Assembly (NCBI GenBank): GCA_020638465.1
Contig: JACKIM010000001.1
Location: 1,455,501 to 1,519,500, forward strand
Origin: Geminicoccaceae bacterium
GTDB taxonomy: Bacteria > Pseudomonadota > Alphaproteobacteria > Geminicoccales > Geminicoccaceae
DNA: 64,000 bases
Reading direction: 5' to 3'
Shown here in pieces: positions 41,696-50,973 of this stretch. Both the position numbers and the translations under genes were made by a program. The notes below the pieces were generated by a model that saw nothing but the letters and a program-made list of their open reading frames with translations, ran no database searches and was not told where the DNA came from. Position 1 is the stretch's first letter; the number at the start of each line of letters is the position of its first letter.

Positions 41696-42670
41696 TCAGG
41701 CGGCGTCGGCCTCTTCGGCGGGAACGGCGGCACGGCGCAGGCGGTCGTTGATGGCTTCTCCCAGCCCCTCCGGCGGAATGGGCATCACTGCGATGCACCG
41801 GGTTCCGCTGCTGTCGAGCCGTCGCAGCATGTCGTAGAGATGGTTGGCAGCCTCGGCCAGATCGCCTGAGGGGCTCAGATTGAGCGTGACTGCGGCGCCT
41901 TCCACCGGTGCCGGCCCGAAGGCGAGCAGGGCTTCGTCGTCGGCCACGCGGGTCGCATCGAGGCGCACGCGGGTTGCCGGCGAATAGTGGCGCAGCATCA
42001 TTCCCGGCGCGCGTAGCGGGGCCAGCGGGTCGGCCTTGCCAAGCGGGCCGGTCAGTGCCTCGATCCGGGCCCGGTCAAGTCCGCCGGGGCGCAGCAGGCT
42101 GACCGATCCGGAGTGGCTCAGATCGACCACGGAGCTTTCCAGACCTACCGTACAGGATCCGCCATCGAGAATCAGGTCGACGGCATCGCCGAGGTCCTGG
42201 GCGACGTGGGCGGCGGTGGTCGGGCTCACGTTGCCCGAACGATTGGCGCTGGGAGCCGCCACCGGCAGTTCGACGGCTTCGAGCAGGCGTCGGGCTACCG
42301 GATGTGCAGGGGCGCGTACGGCTACGGTGGAAAGCCCTGCCGTCATCACCCGCGAGATGGCTGACGGCACCTTCAGCGGCAGCACCATGGTGAGCGGCCC
42401 CGGCCAGAAGGCTTCGGCCAGCCGGTCGGCATGCTCGTCGAAATCGGCAAAGATGGCTGCCGAACTGCGGTCGGCGACGTGGGCGATCAGCGGATTGACG
42501 CTCGGCCGTCCCTTGGCGGCGTAGATACGGCCCACCGCACGGTCGCTCGAGGCCAGGGCGCCAAGGCCGTAAACCGTCTCGGTGGGGAACGCGACCAGGG
42601 CACCATCGAGGATGGCCTTGGCAGCGCGACTGACGGCGCGCGGATCTCGGGCATCGATGATGGCAGTCAT
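41696..42670 (-). CDS. L-threonylcarbamoyladenylate synthase, Sua5 type
   Basis: A 324-residue enzyme making threonylcarbamoyl-AMP from threonine, bicarbonate and ATP for t6A modification of tRNA. FPTETVYGLGA near residue 29, KGRPSVNPL and APSANRSGNVSPT belong to the YrdC domain (residues 10-200); the remainder is the C-terminal Sua5 domain, which makes it longer than TsaC. The start at 42670 begins the conserved part; no ribosome site is strong. It lies leftward of purD on the same strand with a gap of 137 bases. Confidence 0.93.
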   Translation of the reverse strand: MTAIIDARDPRAVSRAAKAILDGALVAFPTETVYGLGALASSDRAVGRIYAAKGRPSVNPLIAHVADRSSAAIFADFDEHADRLAEAFWPGPLTMVLPLKVPSAISRVMTAGLSTVAVRAPAHPVARRLLEAVELPVAAPSANRSGNVSPTTAAHVAQDLGDAVDLILDGGSCTVGLESSVVDLSHSGSVSLLRPGGLDRARIEALTGPLGKADPLAPLRAPGMMLRHYSPATRVRLDATRVADDEALLAFGPAPVEGAAVTLNLSPSGDLAEAANHLYDMLRRLDSSGTRCIAVMPIPPEGLGEAINDRLRRAAVPAEEADAA

Positions 42671-42807
42671 GGGAGTATCAATCCTTGGTGCAGGGGGCGA
42701 CAGGGTTCGGTGAGAACCTAGCACAGGGAATAAATGGATAGAACCCGATGGCGAGGCTGCCCTCTCGGTGATCGTCCGGATCGGCACACGACGATCTCCC
42801 GGACATG

Positions 42808-44100
42808 TTAACTCTTTGAGCTTCGTCTTCTTTCGAGTGCGCGCCAGCCAATGTCGTGGCGAAAGAAGCCGCCAACCCAGTCGATGCCTTCGATGGCGGC
42901 ATAGGCGCGGTCGCGGGCCTGCCGCAGATCATCGCCCAGGCCGGTAACGCTGATCACCCGGCCGCCATCGGCGTGCCATATATCGCCATCACGGCGTGTG
43001 CCGGCGTGGAAGACCATCACTTCGTCATGAATGTTGACGGTTTCCAGGCCGCGAATTTCTCCGCCTCGCACATAAGTGCCCGGATAACCTTTGGCGGCCA
43101 TGACCACGGTGAGCGCATGACGGTCGAACCAGCGGATGTTCATGCGTCGCAACTGGCCATCACAGGCACCCACCAGCAGCTGCGCCAGGTCGGTCATCAG
43201 CCTGGGCAGGACCACCTGGCATTCCGGATCGCCGAAGCGGACGTTGAATTCGATGAGCTTCGGCCCGCTCTCCGTGATCATCAGCCCGGCATAGAGGAAG
43301 CCCCTGTAGGGCGTGCCTTCGGTCGCCATGCCGTCCAGTGTCGGCCGGATGATCTCGCGCATGACCCTTTCGACCATGACGGCGTCCAGCACGGGTGCCG
43401 GTGAATACGCGCCCATGCCGCCGGTATTGGGGCCGCGATCGCCATCGAAGGCGCGCTTGTGGTCCTGGGCCGTGCCGATCTCGAGTGCGGTCGTGCCGTC
43501 GCACAATGCGAACAGGCTGGCCTCCTCGCCAATGAGGCATTCTTCGATCACCACATGTTGCCCGGCGTCTCCGAAGTGGCCATCGAAAGCGTCATTGATC
43601 GCTTCACGGGCGGCCTCGGGTGTCTCCGCGACGACCACGCCCTTACCCGCGGCAAGGCCGTCCGCCTTGACGACGATGGGTGCTCCCTGTGCCTCGGCAT
43701 AGGCAAGTGCCACCTCGCGTTCGTCCCGGCCGAAAGCGCGCCAGGCCGCGGTGGGGATGCCATGGCGCTCGGCGAAGGCCTTCATGAAGACCTTGGAGCC
43801 TTCAAGCCGGGCAGCAGCCTTGGACGGTCCGAATACTCTGACTCCGGCAGCTTCGAGACGATCGGTCAACCCCAGCACCAGCGGCAATTCGGGTCCGACG
43901 ACCACCATGTCGATGCCATTGCTGATGGCGAATGCGCACAGGCTCTCGATATCATCGGCACGAACGTCTACAGGTTCCGCGACGCATGCGATGGCGGCAC
44001 TGCCGGGAGCGCAGTAGAGTTGATCGATGAGGGACGATCCGGCAAGCGACCAGCACAACGCATGCTCCCGCCCGCCCGATCCGACGACCAGGACTTTCAT
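42808..44100 (-). CDS. purD: Phosphoribosylamine-glycine ligase
   Basis: The 430-residue ATP-grasp enzyme of purine synthesis joins glycine to phosphoribosylamine. MKVLVVGSGGREHALCW is the PurD N-terminus; VVVGPELPLVLGL, the ATP-grasp core (PIVVKADGLAAGKGVVVA), and FNVRFGDPECQ with metal-binding residues follow. Length matches the family. It is divergent from the threonine ammonia-lyase gene; 94 bases separate the starts. Confidence 0.97.
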   Translation of the reverse strand: MKVLVVGSGGREHALCWSLAGSSLIDQLYCAPGSAAIACVAEPVDVRADDIESLCAFAISNGIDMVVVGPELPLVLGLTDRLEAAGVRVFGPSKAAARLEGSKVFMKAFAERHGIPTAAWRAFGRDEREVALAYAEAQGAPIVVKADGLAAGKGVVVAETPEAAREAINDAFDGHFGDAGQHVVIEECLIGEEASLFALCDGTTALEIGTAQDHKRAFDGDRGPNTGGMGAYSPAPVLDAVMVERVMREIIRPTLDGMATEGTPYRGFLYAGLMITESGPKLIEFNVRFGDPECQVVLPRLMTDLAQLLVGACDGQLRRMNIRWFDRHALTVVMAAKGYPGTYVRGGEIRGLETVNIHDEVMVFHAGTRRDGDIWHADGGRVISVTGLGDDLRQARDRAYAAIEGIDWVGGFFRHDIGWRALERRRSSKS

Positions 44101-44194
44101 GGATCCATCCGATGCCGGGAAGCGAATGAAGGGATTTCATGGCAGGCTTCATCAACATGCGCAAGGGAGCCATGGACAAGGGAGTACCAAGGCG

Positions 44195-45418
44195 ATGAGA
44201 CGACCCCGGCTTGCCGATATCGAGGCAGCGGCGCGCGCGCTGGACGGACAAATCGTGTCCACGCCGATGCTGCCGTCGCGTACTCTCGCGGCGATGACCG
44301 GCGCCCGTGAGCTGTGGCTCAAGTTCGAGAACGGCCAGTACACGGCCTCGTTCAAGGAGCGCGGCGCATTGAACCGGCTTCTCAAGCTGACGGACGAGGA
44401 ACGTTCGCGCGGCGTGATTGCAATGTCCGCGGGCAATCATGCGCAGGGTGTGGCCTATCACGGCACGCGTCTGGGGATCGAGACCACCATCGTCATGCCC
44501 GAGGCCACGCCGTTCGTGAAGGTCGACAACACCGAACGTCTTGGTGCCCGGGTGGTGTTGTACGGCGAAACTGTCGACGATGCCGCCACTCATGCGTTCG
44601 AGCTTGCGGCCGAGCATGGCTGGACCTTCATTCATCCCTTCGACGACCCCGACATCATTGCCGGACAGGGCACCATCGGCCTTGAAATGCTGGCGGCTGC
44701 CCCGGAACTGGACATGCTGGTCGTTCCGGTGGGAGGCGGTGGGCTCATCAGCGGCATCGCCACTGCTGTCCGCGCGATCAGACCCGGCATTGGCATTCTG
44801 GGAGTCGAGGCCGAGCTCTATCCGGCCGTGCGCCAGACCCTGCACGACGAGCCGGTGATGGCCGGTGGCAACACCATTGCCGACGGCATTGCCGTCAAGC
44901 GACCGGGAAGACTGACCCTGGAAATCATCCGCGAGCAGGTGGACGATGTCCTGCTGGTGAGCGAGTCTGCGCTGGAACGCGCGATCCTCGACCTGCTGGA
45001 AATTGAAAAGACAGTGGCCGAAGGTGCCGGCGCTGCCGGATTCGCCGCCGTGCTCAGCCATCCCGAACGGTTCCGCGACCGCAAGGTCGGACTGGTGATC
45101 AGCGGTGGCAACATCGACAGCCGGTTGCTCAGTGCGGTTATCATCCGTGGTCTGGTGCGCACCAATCGCCTCGTGCGCTACGCCATCGCCGTACCAGACA
45201 GTCCCGGCAGTCTCGCCTCGGTGGCTTCCACAATCGCCGAGGCGCGCGGCAATGTCGTCGATGTCGCTCACCACCGTGCCTTTTCCGGCCGGTCGGTACG
45301 CGAGGCGGTGGTCGACTTCACACTCGAGACCCGAAATGAAGCTCATGCCCGCGCGGTCTCCCGCCACCTCGAGCACAAGGGTTTCATGGTCGTTGCCCGC
45401 AAGCGCATCGAAGAATAA
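44195..45418 (+). CDS. Threonine ammonia-lyase with C-terminal ACT domain
   Basis: A 407-residue PLP enzyme deaminating threonine or serine to the 2-oxoacid and ammonia. The PLP lysine lies in TASFKERGALN near residue 53, the phosphate-binding loop is VGGGGLISG near residue 182, and AMSAGNHAQGVAYH is conserved. The last 80 residues (IAVPDSPGSLASVASTI...) form one ACT domain, as in catabolic-type threonine dehydratases of this length. The ATG at 44195 begins the conserved sequence; the frame extends upstream into the purD start region on the other strand without sense. The product 2-iminobutyrate is a RidA substrate. Confidence 0.92.
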   Translation: MRRPRLADIEAAARALDGQIVSTPMLPSRTLAAMTGARELWLKFENGQYTASFKERGALNRLLKLTDEERSRGVIAMSAGNHAQGVAYHGTRLGIETTIVMPEATPFVKVDNTERLGARVVLYGETVDDAATHAFELAAEHGWTFIHPFDDPDIIAGQGTIGLEMLAAAPELDMLVVPVGGGGLISGIATAVRAIRPGIGILGVEAELYPAVRQTLHDEPVMAGGNTIADGIAVKRPGRLTLEIIREQVDDVLLVSESALERAILDLLEIEKTVAEGAGAAGFAAVLSHPERFRDRKVGLVISGGNIDSRLLSAVIIRGLVRTNRLVRYAIAVPDSPGSLASVASTIAEARGNVVDVAHHRAFSGRSVREAVVDFTLETRNEAHARAVSRHLEHKGFMVVARKRIEE

Positions 45419-45534
45419 GGGCCGCACGCGACGATCTTGACGATGCCGGAATGTTGGCTCAAAGGGCTTTGGATGGAAGTGTCCGGGCGATCCCGGAGGC
45501 TTGTGGGAAACCTGCCGACGGGAGAATTCCGCCG

Positions 45535-46320
45535 ATGGCGATCAGGGTCACGGTCTGGAACGAGAATGTTCACGAACGGGAGAACAGGGTGGTTGCGGAA
45601 CTGTATCCGCAGGCGATCCATGGAACGATCGCGGCGGCCCTGAATGCCGATGATGACATCGTGGCCACCTGCGCCACCTTGCAGGAGCCGGAACACGGCC
45701 TTTCGGCGGAACGTCTGGCAGCGACCGATGTGCTGGTCTGGTGGGGGCATGCCGCCCATGGCAAGGTCGAGGACGCGGTGGCCGAGCGCGTCTGCGAGGC
45801 CGTCTGGAGTGGCATGGGGATGATCTTCCTGCACTCCGCGCATTTCTCCAAGCCGTTCAAGCGGCTGATGGGATCGCCTTGCAACCTTACCTGGCGCGAG
45901 GCAGGCGAGCGCGAGCGGTTGTGGGTCACGTCGCTCAATCATCCGATCACTGCCGGCATCGATCGCTTTTTCGAGCTCGAGAACGAGGAGATGTACGGTG
46001 AGCCGTTCGGTATTCCCGAACCGCTGGAAACCGTCTTTGTGAGCTGGTTCCAGGGTGGGGAGGTATTTCGCTCGGGTCTTACCTACAAGCGCGGTGCCGG
46101 CAACGTCTTCTACTTCCGTCCCGGTCACGAGACCTACCCCACCTATCACGACGCCAATGTCCAGCGCGTGCTGCGCAATGCGGTGAAATGGGCCTGCAAT
46201 CCGGCTGTCCGGGTGAGCGAGCCGACCAAGGCGCCCAACGTGCCGGTAGACAAGGCACATGAGCCCATCGAGGAGCGTGGTCCGCAACTGCACAAACCGG
46301 GCGAAGCGGGGTTGCGCTGA
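45535..46320 (+). CDS. ThuA domain protein (trehalose utilisation family)
   Basis: A 261-residue protein of the glutamine amidotransferase-like ThuA family. IRVTVWNENVHE opens the domain; DVLVWWGHAAH, GMIFLHSAHFSKPF and YFRPGHETYPTYHD are typical. In rhizobia ThuA and ThuB act in trehalose catabolism through 3-keto intermediates. GGGAGA precedes the ATG at 45535 by about 10 bases. The following gene, a Gfo/Idh oxidoreductase, begins 2 bases after its stop, matching the ThuA-ThuB pairing. Confidence 0.88.
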   Translation: MAIRVTVWNENVHERENRVVAELYPQAIHGTIAAALNADDDIVATCATLQEPEHGLSAERLAATDVLVWWGHAAHGKVEDAVAERVCEAVWSGMGMIFLHSAHFSKPFKRLMGSPCNLTWREAGERERLWVTSLNHPITAGIDRFFELENEEMYGEPFGIPEPLETVFVSWFQGGEVFRSGLTYKRGAGNVFYFRPGHETYPTYHDANVQRVLRNAVKWACNPAVRVSEPTKAPNVPVDKAHEPIEERGPQLHKPGEAGLR

Positions 46321-46322
46321 CC

Positions 46323-47393
46323 ATGGCGGAGGGCTCCACGCGACCGGTCCGGATAGCCGTGCTCGGCACGGGGCGCATGGCCGCCAATCACGTGGACCAT
46401 TTTCGCTCCATCGACAGCGTGACCGTTGTCGCCGGCATTGACACCCGCCAGCCGCAACTCGCGAGCTTTTGCGACCAGTACGGTATCGCCAACCGCTTTT
46501 CCTCGCTTGAGGATGCCCTGCATTGGGGAGAATTCGACGCGCTGGCGAATGTCACCCCCGATGCCGCCCATCATGCCACCACCCTGCCGGTGCTGGCGGC
46601 GGGCAAGCACATCCTGTGCGAGAAACCGCTGGCGACCAGTGAGGCCGATGCGATCGAAATGGCCGAGGCGGCCAGACACGCCGGCGTGGTGGCGATGGTC
46701 AATCTCAGCTACCGCCGGGTCGAGGCGCTCCAGAAGGCCGCGCGCATTGTCGCTTCCGGTGCGCTGGGTACGGTGCGTCACTTCGAGGCGAGCTACCTTC
46801 AGAGCTGGCTCACCCAGCCGGCCTGGGGAGAGTGGAGCGAGCAGCCGGAATGGCTGTGGCGACTGTCCACAGTGCACGGCTCCAAGGGCGTACTCGGCGA
46901 TGTCGGTATCCATATCCTCGACTACGCCACCTATGTGGCCGGTCAGCAGGTGAAGGAAATCTCTTGCAGGCTCGCCAATTACGACAAGGCCCCGGGCGGC
47001 CGGATCGGCGAATATGTGCTGGATGCCAATGACAGTGCGACCATGCAGATCACGCTGGAAAACGGTGCCCTCGGAACCCTTTCGGCTACGCGCTATGCCT
47101 CCGGTCACATCAACGACCTTCGTCTGCGAATATATGGCGAGAAGGGAGGGCTTGAGGTGATGTTCGAAAAGTCGTCCAGTACCCTGAATGGCTGCTTCGG
47201 CGAGAATCTGCTCACCGGTACATGGGAGGCCATCCCCACCGAACCGGTGCCGACCATCTATGAAACCTTCATCGCCGCCATTCGGGGCGAAGCGTCGGCT
47301 GATCCCGGCTTCGAGCGGGGAGCGCAGTTGCAACGACTGCTTGACCGGGCCGAGCGTTCTGCCGAACAGGAGGGACTTACCCTCCTGGTCTGA
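46323..47393 (+). CDS. Gfo/Idh/MocA family oxidoreductase
   Basis: A 356-residue NAD(P)-dependent sugar or inositol dehydrogenase-like protein. Rossmann motif GTGRMAANH near residue 16, the dinucleotide-binding EKPLA motif in LCEKPLATSEADA near residue 100, and GDVGIHILDYATYVAG with the catalytic aspartate and histidine are present. It starts 2 bases after the ThuA stop, so the two are one operon. A 3-keto-disaccharide or similar sugar reaction is likely by analogy to ThuB, not shown. Confidence 0.9.
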   Translation: MAEGSTRPVRIAVLGTGRMAANHVDHFRSIDSVTVVAGIDTRQPQLASFCDQYGIANRFSSLEDALHWGEFDALANVTPDAAHHATTLPVLAAGKHILCEKPLATSEADAIEMAEAARHAGVVAMVNLSYRRVEALQKAARIVASGALGTVRHFEASYLQSWLTQPAWGEWSEQPEWLWRLSTVHGSKGVLGDVGIHILDYATYVAGQQVKEISCRLANYDKAPGGRIGEYVLDANDSATMQITLENGALGTLSATRYASGHINDLRLRIYGEKGGLEVMFEKSSSTLNGCFGENLLTGTWEAIPTEPVPTIYETFIAAIRGEASADPGFERGAQLQRLLDRAERSAEQEGLTLLV

Positions 47394-47432
47394 TCCCGTC
47401 CGTCTGACCTGCCGGACAGGAACGGGGCTTTG

Positions 47433-48332
47433 TCAGTATCGGGTGACGGCGAAGCCCTTTTTCTTCAGCATGGATGGTACGCTGTCCTTGCCGATGAGAT
47501 GTGCGGCACCGACGACGATCAGGGCTTGCCCCTTGCCCTCCATCAGTTCGGAAATTTTGTCGGTCCAGTTGCTGTTGCGGTCGACAAGCAGGGCGTCGTA
47601 GACCGAGGGACTCATGGGCTCCTCCTGCAACAGGGCTTCCATTCCGTTGGCGTCGCCCCGGTGCCATGCCGTGACCAGCCGGTTGAACAGGTCGTTGCGG
47701 CTATCTTCGTCAATCGTGTCGAGGTATTTTTCGAGGTCGGCCAGGGCTTCGCTTTCAGGGGCGGCGGAAATGGCGCTGATCTGGTCGTCCGCGGTCTCGA
47801 GATAGCGGATGTCCTTGTGTGCGGCACCGGCCTCGCGCTTGATGACGTAGTCGACTCCATACTGGGTCCTCGCGCCGGTATCCTCTGCCCGGGCGTCCCG
47901 TATCAGCTTTTCAGCGTACCATGGCTGGACGAAGTAGAAATCGGCAAGGTTGAGCCCTTCCTCTTCGACGACCTTCTCCAGTTTGCGCCAGCTTCCCGGC
48001 TTGAGCTTGTAGCTGAGGTCGATCACCCTGCGGTCGTTGCTGTAGCGCAGCCAGGCATCGCTGATCGACCTGTAGGCGGTCTTGTCGACGTCGGTTTCGA
48101 AATAGACGATGGGCGATGTGCGGATGAGCTCGTCGATCTTCGGTGTCCGCCATTCGACCTCGCGGGGCAGGGCATGAACCGAACCCAGCATCCAGACCCG
48201 GGAATCGCTGTCGGAGACTTCCCACAGGATCGGCCTGGCCGTGGCGCTGGCCAGGGAAAGTGCGGGTGTCGTGGCCCGGCCCTGCGACAGTGCGCTCAGG
48301 ATGAATGCAAGGGCGATCACGATAACTCGCAT
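47433..48332 (-). CDS. TraB/GumN family protein (Tiki-like)
   Basis: A 299-residue protein with a Sec signal peptide (MRVIVIALAFILSALSQGRA). The family motif WMLGSVHALP near residue 47 and the C-terminal ALIVVGAAHLIGKDSVPSML carry the GxxH pairs thought to bind metal in the erythromycin esterase/Tiki clan; YFETDVD is also conserved. Members include GumN, of uncertain function, possibly metalloproteases. It converges on the oxidoreductase gene at 46323 with 39 bases between stops. Confidence 0.87.
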   Translation of the reverse strand: MRVIVIALAFILSALSQGRATTPALSLASATARPILWEVSDSDSRVWMLGSVHALPREVEWRTPKIDELIRTSPIVYFETDVDKTAYRSISDAWLRYSNDRRVIDLSYKLKPGSWRKLEKVVEEEGLNLADFYFVQPWYAEKLIRDARAEDTGARTQYGVDYVIKREAGAAHKDIRYLETADDQISAISAAPESEALADLEKYLDTIDEDSRNDLFNRLVTAWHRGDANGMEALLQEEPMSPSVYDALLVDRNSNWTDKISELMEGKGQALIVVGAAHLIGKDSVPSMLKKKGFAVTRY

Positions 48333-48449
48333 GTGAGGCGGCTCCGGACTGACTGCGACAATGCGGACCAGAATAGCATCCGGCCGGTTAACCCGGGGTA
48401 AACGAGGAGCCGGAAAAACAGTGCCGGGTCGTCATCCGGCCGGCGGTCA

Positions 48450-48704
48450 TCAGGCGCCGGAGCGGGTCATTACCCAGGCAACGAAGCCCGGAACGCCGGA
48501 GACGATGAGGAAGTAGGGCAATTCTTCCATGAAGCTGTAGCCCGCCGAGATCATGCCAATGGCCATGTTGATGGCCGAACATGTGAACCATGTGGCGAGA
48601 AACCTGTTCAACCATGGGCCGAAGGCATGTCCCTTCGAGTGAGCGATGAACCAGAAGACCGCGAGCAGGGCAAGGCCGGCGACAATCAGGGCAAGTGTAT
48701 GCAT
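48450..48704 (-). CDS. Small membrane protein, unknown function
   Basis: An 84-residue protein with three predicted membrane helices (residues 3-20, about 36-55 and 62-80) and a short basic loop. I do not recognise the family. GGAG lies about 11 bases before the ATG. It follows the divergent gap to the regulator at 48947 and precedes TraB/GumN on the same strand by 117 bases. The regular hydrophobic pattern argues for a real gene. Confidence 0.6.
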   Translation of the reverse strand: MHTLALIVAGLALLAVFWFIAHSKGHAFGPWLNRFLATWFTCSAINMAIGMISAGYSFMEELPYFLIVSGVPGFVAWVMTRSGA

Positions 48705-48946
48705 GAACGCGCGTTTCTCCGGGATGCGGGGGCCGGGCGGGCTTGTTCGTCCGCCTCATGGGTTACCACGTGGAGAGGCGTTTTTCCTTCCATTTTCGCG
48801 TGTACGTATAACAACTGATCACCTTCAGGTACGGCTGGCAGTGCTCGCCATGAGCCCGTGGTGGACACTTGCACATTGGTTGAATATCTGTTCGACGACG
48901 AGAGACGCGGCAACTTGTTGCATCCCGACGCGGACGGATCGCCAGG

Positions 48947-49867
48947 GTGCCATGTTCAAGCGCGAGAGCTTTTGGGGAAGCGTCGTTGTCATCTGGATCG
49001 GAACAGCCGCCATCGACCTATCTGACGACCCGCGAGGTAGCCGAGCTCATTCGGGTCAAGGAGCGCAAGGTCTATGACCTTGCCGCGGCGGGAGAAATTC
49101 CCCACCGCAGGATAACCGGCAAGCTGCTCTTCCCCCGTGACGAAATCCGGGCCTGGCTGCACGGAGACGTCCCCGAGGACAGTCAGCAGCGTCCGTCCGT
49201 CATCACCGGATCGCACGATCCGCTGCTCGAATGGGCTATACGCGAATCAGCTTGCGGTCTCGCAACATTGTTTAACGGCAGTTCCGACGGGCTCGACACC
49301 TGGATCTCCGGGAAGGCCGGCGCCTGTGGCCTTCACCTTCGCGAGAATGACGACTGGAACATCTCCAGGCTGGATCGCGCAAACCTGCATGGCGCGGTCC
49401 TCGTCAACTGGGTACACCGCCGCCGTGGCCTGCTGCTGGGTGAAAGCGCTCGGGACAAGGTGACGGGAATCGCGGACCTGCGAGGTTGGCGTGTCGCACG
49501 GCGGCAGGAAGGGGCCGGGGCGCAGATGCTGTTTGAAGAACTCCTGCGACGAGAGAATATCTCGGCAGAGGAAATCCTGCCCGTCGCGGGTCCTGCCCAT
49601 ACCGAAAGCGATGCCGCCGCCGCCGTGGTCTCGGGCGAGGCCGATGCCACCCTTGGCATCGAGGCCATGGCACGACGTTTTCGCCTTGAATTCGTCCCGG
49701 TCATTGATGAGGTCTTTGACCTGCTCATCGATCGGCGGACCTATTTCCAGCCTCCCATGCAGGCCCTCCTCGACTTTACCCGCACGCCGAACTTCACAGG
49801 CAAGGCCGAAGCCATGGGCGGCTACGATATTGCCGATCTCGGCCGGGTTCGCTGGCTGTCGGCCTGA
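48947..49867 (+). CDS. Excisionase-type HTH/PBP-domain one-component regulator
   Basis: A 306-residue protein. Residues 24-72 form a MerR/excisionase HTH (YLTTREVAELIRVKERKVYDL...GKLLFPRDEI). The rest resembles the PBP-like domain (COG1910) that binds molybdate or a small molecule: LLEWAIRESACGLATLF, WVHRRRGLLL, GIADLRGWRVARRQEGAGAQMLF and SDAAAAVVSGEADATLGIEA are typical. Start may be GTG at 48947 or TTG at 48986, which has the better GGGGAAG site. It is divergent from the small membrane protein. A role in molybdate or molybdoenzyme control is family inference; no mod or mob genes are near. Confidence 0.8.
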   Translation: MPCSSARAFGEASLSSGSEQPPSTYLTTREVAELIRVKERKVYDLAAAGEIPHRRITGKLLFPRDEIRAWLHGDVPEDSQQRPSVITGSHDPLLEWAIRESACGLATLFNGSSDGLDTWISGKAGACGLHLRENDDWNISRLDRANLHGAVLVNWVHRRRGLLLGESARDKVTGIADLRGWRVARRQEGAGAQMLFEELLRRENISAEEILPVAGPAHTESDAAAAVVSGEADATLGIEAMARRFRLEFVPVIDEVFDLLIDRRTYFQPPMQALLDFTRTPNFTGKAEAMGGYDIADLGRVRWLSA

Positions 49868-50173
49868 TGGAAGGGAGAGGGAGCAGGGGGTGTGGCCCTT
49901 CCCATGGGCCGGCGAGCGAATGACGGCACGGCAGTTGCGGCTCCCGGATCAGACGATTGTGAAGCCTCCGCGCCTACAAATATTGTTGGTTGCGTCAATG
50001 CGCGGTTGGGTCTGGTATCCTTGATGGCTTCGTGCTCAATTGTCGATGTGATATGTGGCGGGGTCAACCAGTGTTTACCTGTAGTCGGTTCCCGTCAGGT
50101 TGTTAGATGCGCCCTGCTGTCCTCGCAGTGATTTTGCCGGAATGCAGGGAGAGTGGACAGTGCAAAGGGCCCC
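49868..50173. other. Intergenic region before the DUF1028 gene
   Basis: No gene is seen in 306 bases. A 5-bp stem GGCCC/GGGCC (49894-49910) lies after the regulator stop and could be a weak terminator. The stretch 49975-50060 is AT-richer than its surroundings and probably holds the promoter for the next gene, but no box pair is convincing. Confidence 0.35.
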
Positions 50174-50905
50174 ATGACCTGGTCAATCATCGCTCTTGAC
50201 AGAAAGAGCGGAGCGCTGGGTATCGCTATCGCCACGAAGGCCCTTGCCGTAGGTGGGCTTTGCCCGCACGGCGAGGGCGGAGTAGGGGTGATTTCGACCC
50301 AGGCCACCACCAATCCGATGTATGGCGTCCGCGGGATACGTCTGCTGGCCGAGGGCGTGACCCCGGCCAAGGTGGTGGAGCGACTGGTAGCTGAAGATGA
50401 GGGGCGGGAACATCGTCAGTTGCATATGATCGACGTCAAGGGGAGGGTAGCGGCGCGTACAGGCAGTGCTTGCGTTCCGTGGTGTGGTCAGGTCGGCGGC
50501 AAGGGGGTGTCGGTGGCCGGAAACATGCTGGCGGGACCGCAGGTGGTCGAAGCGACGCTCGAAAGCTTTCTCGATGATGATAGCCGGCCGTTCGGGGCAC
50601 GTCTGCTCAAGGCGCTGCGAACGGGTGAGGCCGCAGGTGGCGACAAGCGCGGGCGACAGTCGGCGGCCTTGCGCATCTACGGTGATCGGCCTTATCCGCT
50701 GCTCGACCTGCGCGTCGATGACCATCTTGATCCCCTGCGTGAACTGGCAAGGTTGTATGTAAGCGCTGCCGATACCTATCTGGGGTTCATACAGGCCATG
50801 CCATCCGTGGATAATCCCAGCGGCGTATTCGAGCCAGAGGCGCTGCAGGCGAGCATGCGCAATTACCGGGAACATCCGGAAAAGACACCGCTTGCCTGGA
50901 TCTGA
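50174..50905 (+). CDS. DUF1028 family protein
   Basis: A 243-residue protein of the DUF1028 family, which has an Ntn-hydrolase-like fold and is uncharacterised. MTWSIIALDRKSGALGIAIATKALAVG, GVGVISTQATTNP and the SVAGNMLAGPQVVEAT stretch are the family hallmarks. The ATG at 50174 follows AAAGGG; the GTG at 50153 would add seven residues of no homology. Members often sit next to peptidase or amidase genes in other genomes; none is adjacent here. It is followed after 158 bases by the glpD locus. Confidence 0.88.
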   Translation: MTWSIIALDRKSGALGIAIATKALAVGGLCPHGEGGVGVISTQATTNPMYGVRGIRLLAEGVTPAKVVERLVAEDEGREHRQLHMIDVKGRVAARTGSACVPWCGQVGGKGVSVAGNMLAGPQVVEATLESFLDDDSRPFGARLLKALRTGEAAGGDKRGRQSAALRIYGDRPYPLLDLRVDDHLDPLRELARLYVSAADTYLGFIQAMPSVDNPSGVFEPEALQASMRNYREHPEKTPLAWI

Positions 50906-50932
50906 AAAAGGGATCTACCGAAGTCACATCGC

Positions 50933-50952
50933 TATATTCGAAATTGAAATCA
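50933..50952. promoter_or_regulatory. GlpR-like operator 1
   Basis: TATATTCGAAATTGAAATCA matches much of the E. coli GlpR half-site consensus WATKYTCGWW in its left half, with a weaker right half. Its centre lies 21 bases from that of operator 2, so both face the same side of the helix. It lies upstream of glpD. Confidence 0.45.
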
Positions 50953-50953
50953 A

Positions 50954-50973
50954 ATATTTCGAAAACGAAAAAT
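50954..50973. promoter_or_regulatory. GlpR-like operator 2
   Basis: The core TTTCGAAAACGAAA is a good dyad match to the DeoR-family GlpR operator (TCGWW-WWCGA). It lies about 90 bases before the glpD start and just upstream of a TATTAT box (50985-50990) that could be the -10 element. No glpR gene is in the window. Confidence 0.55.

Noticed and set aside
43952..45427. 491-codon minus-strand frame opposite threonine ammonia-lyase
   Set aside because: The plus strand encodes the enzyme with all PLP motifs; the antisense frame has none.
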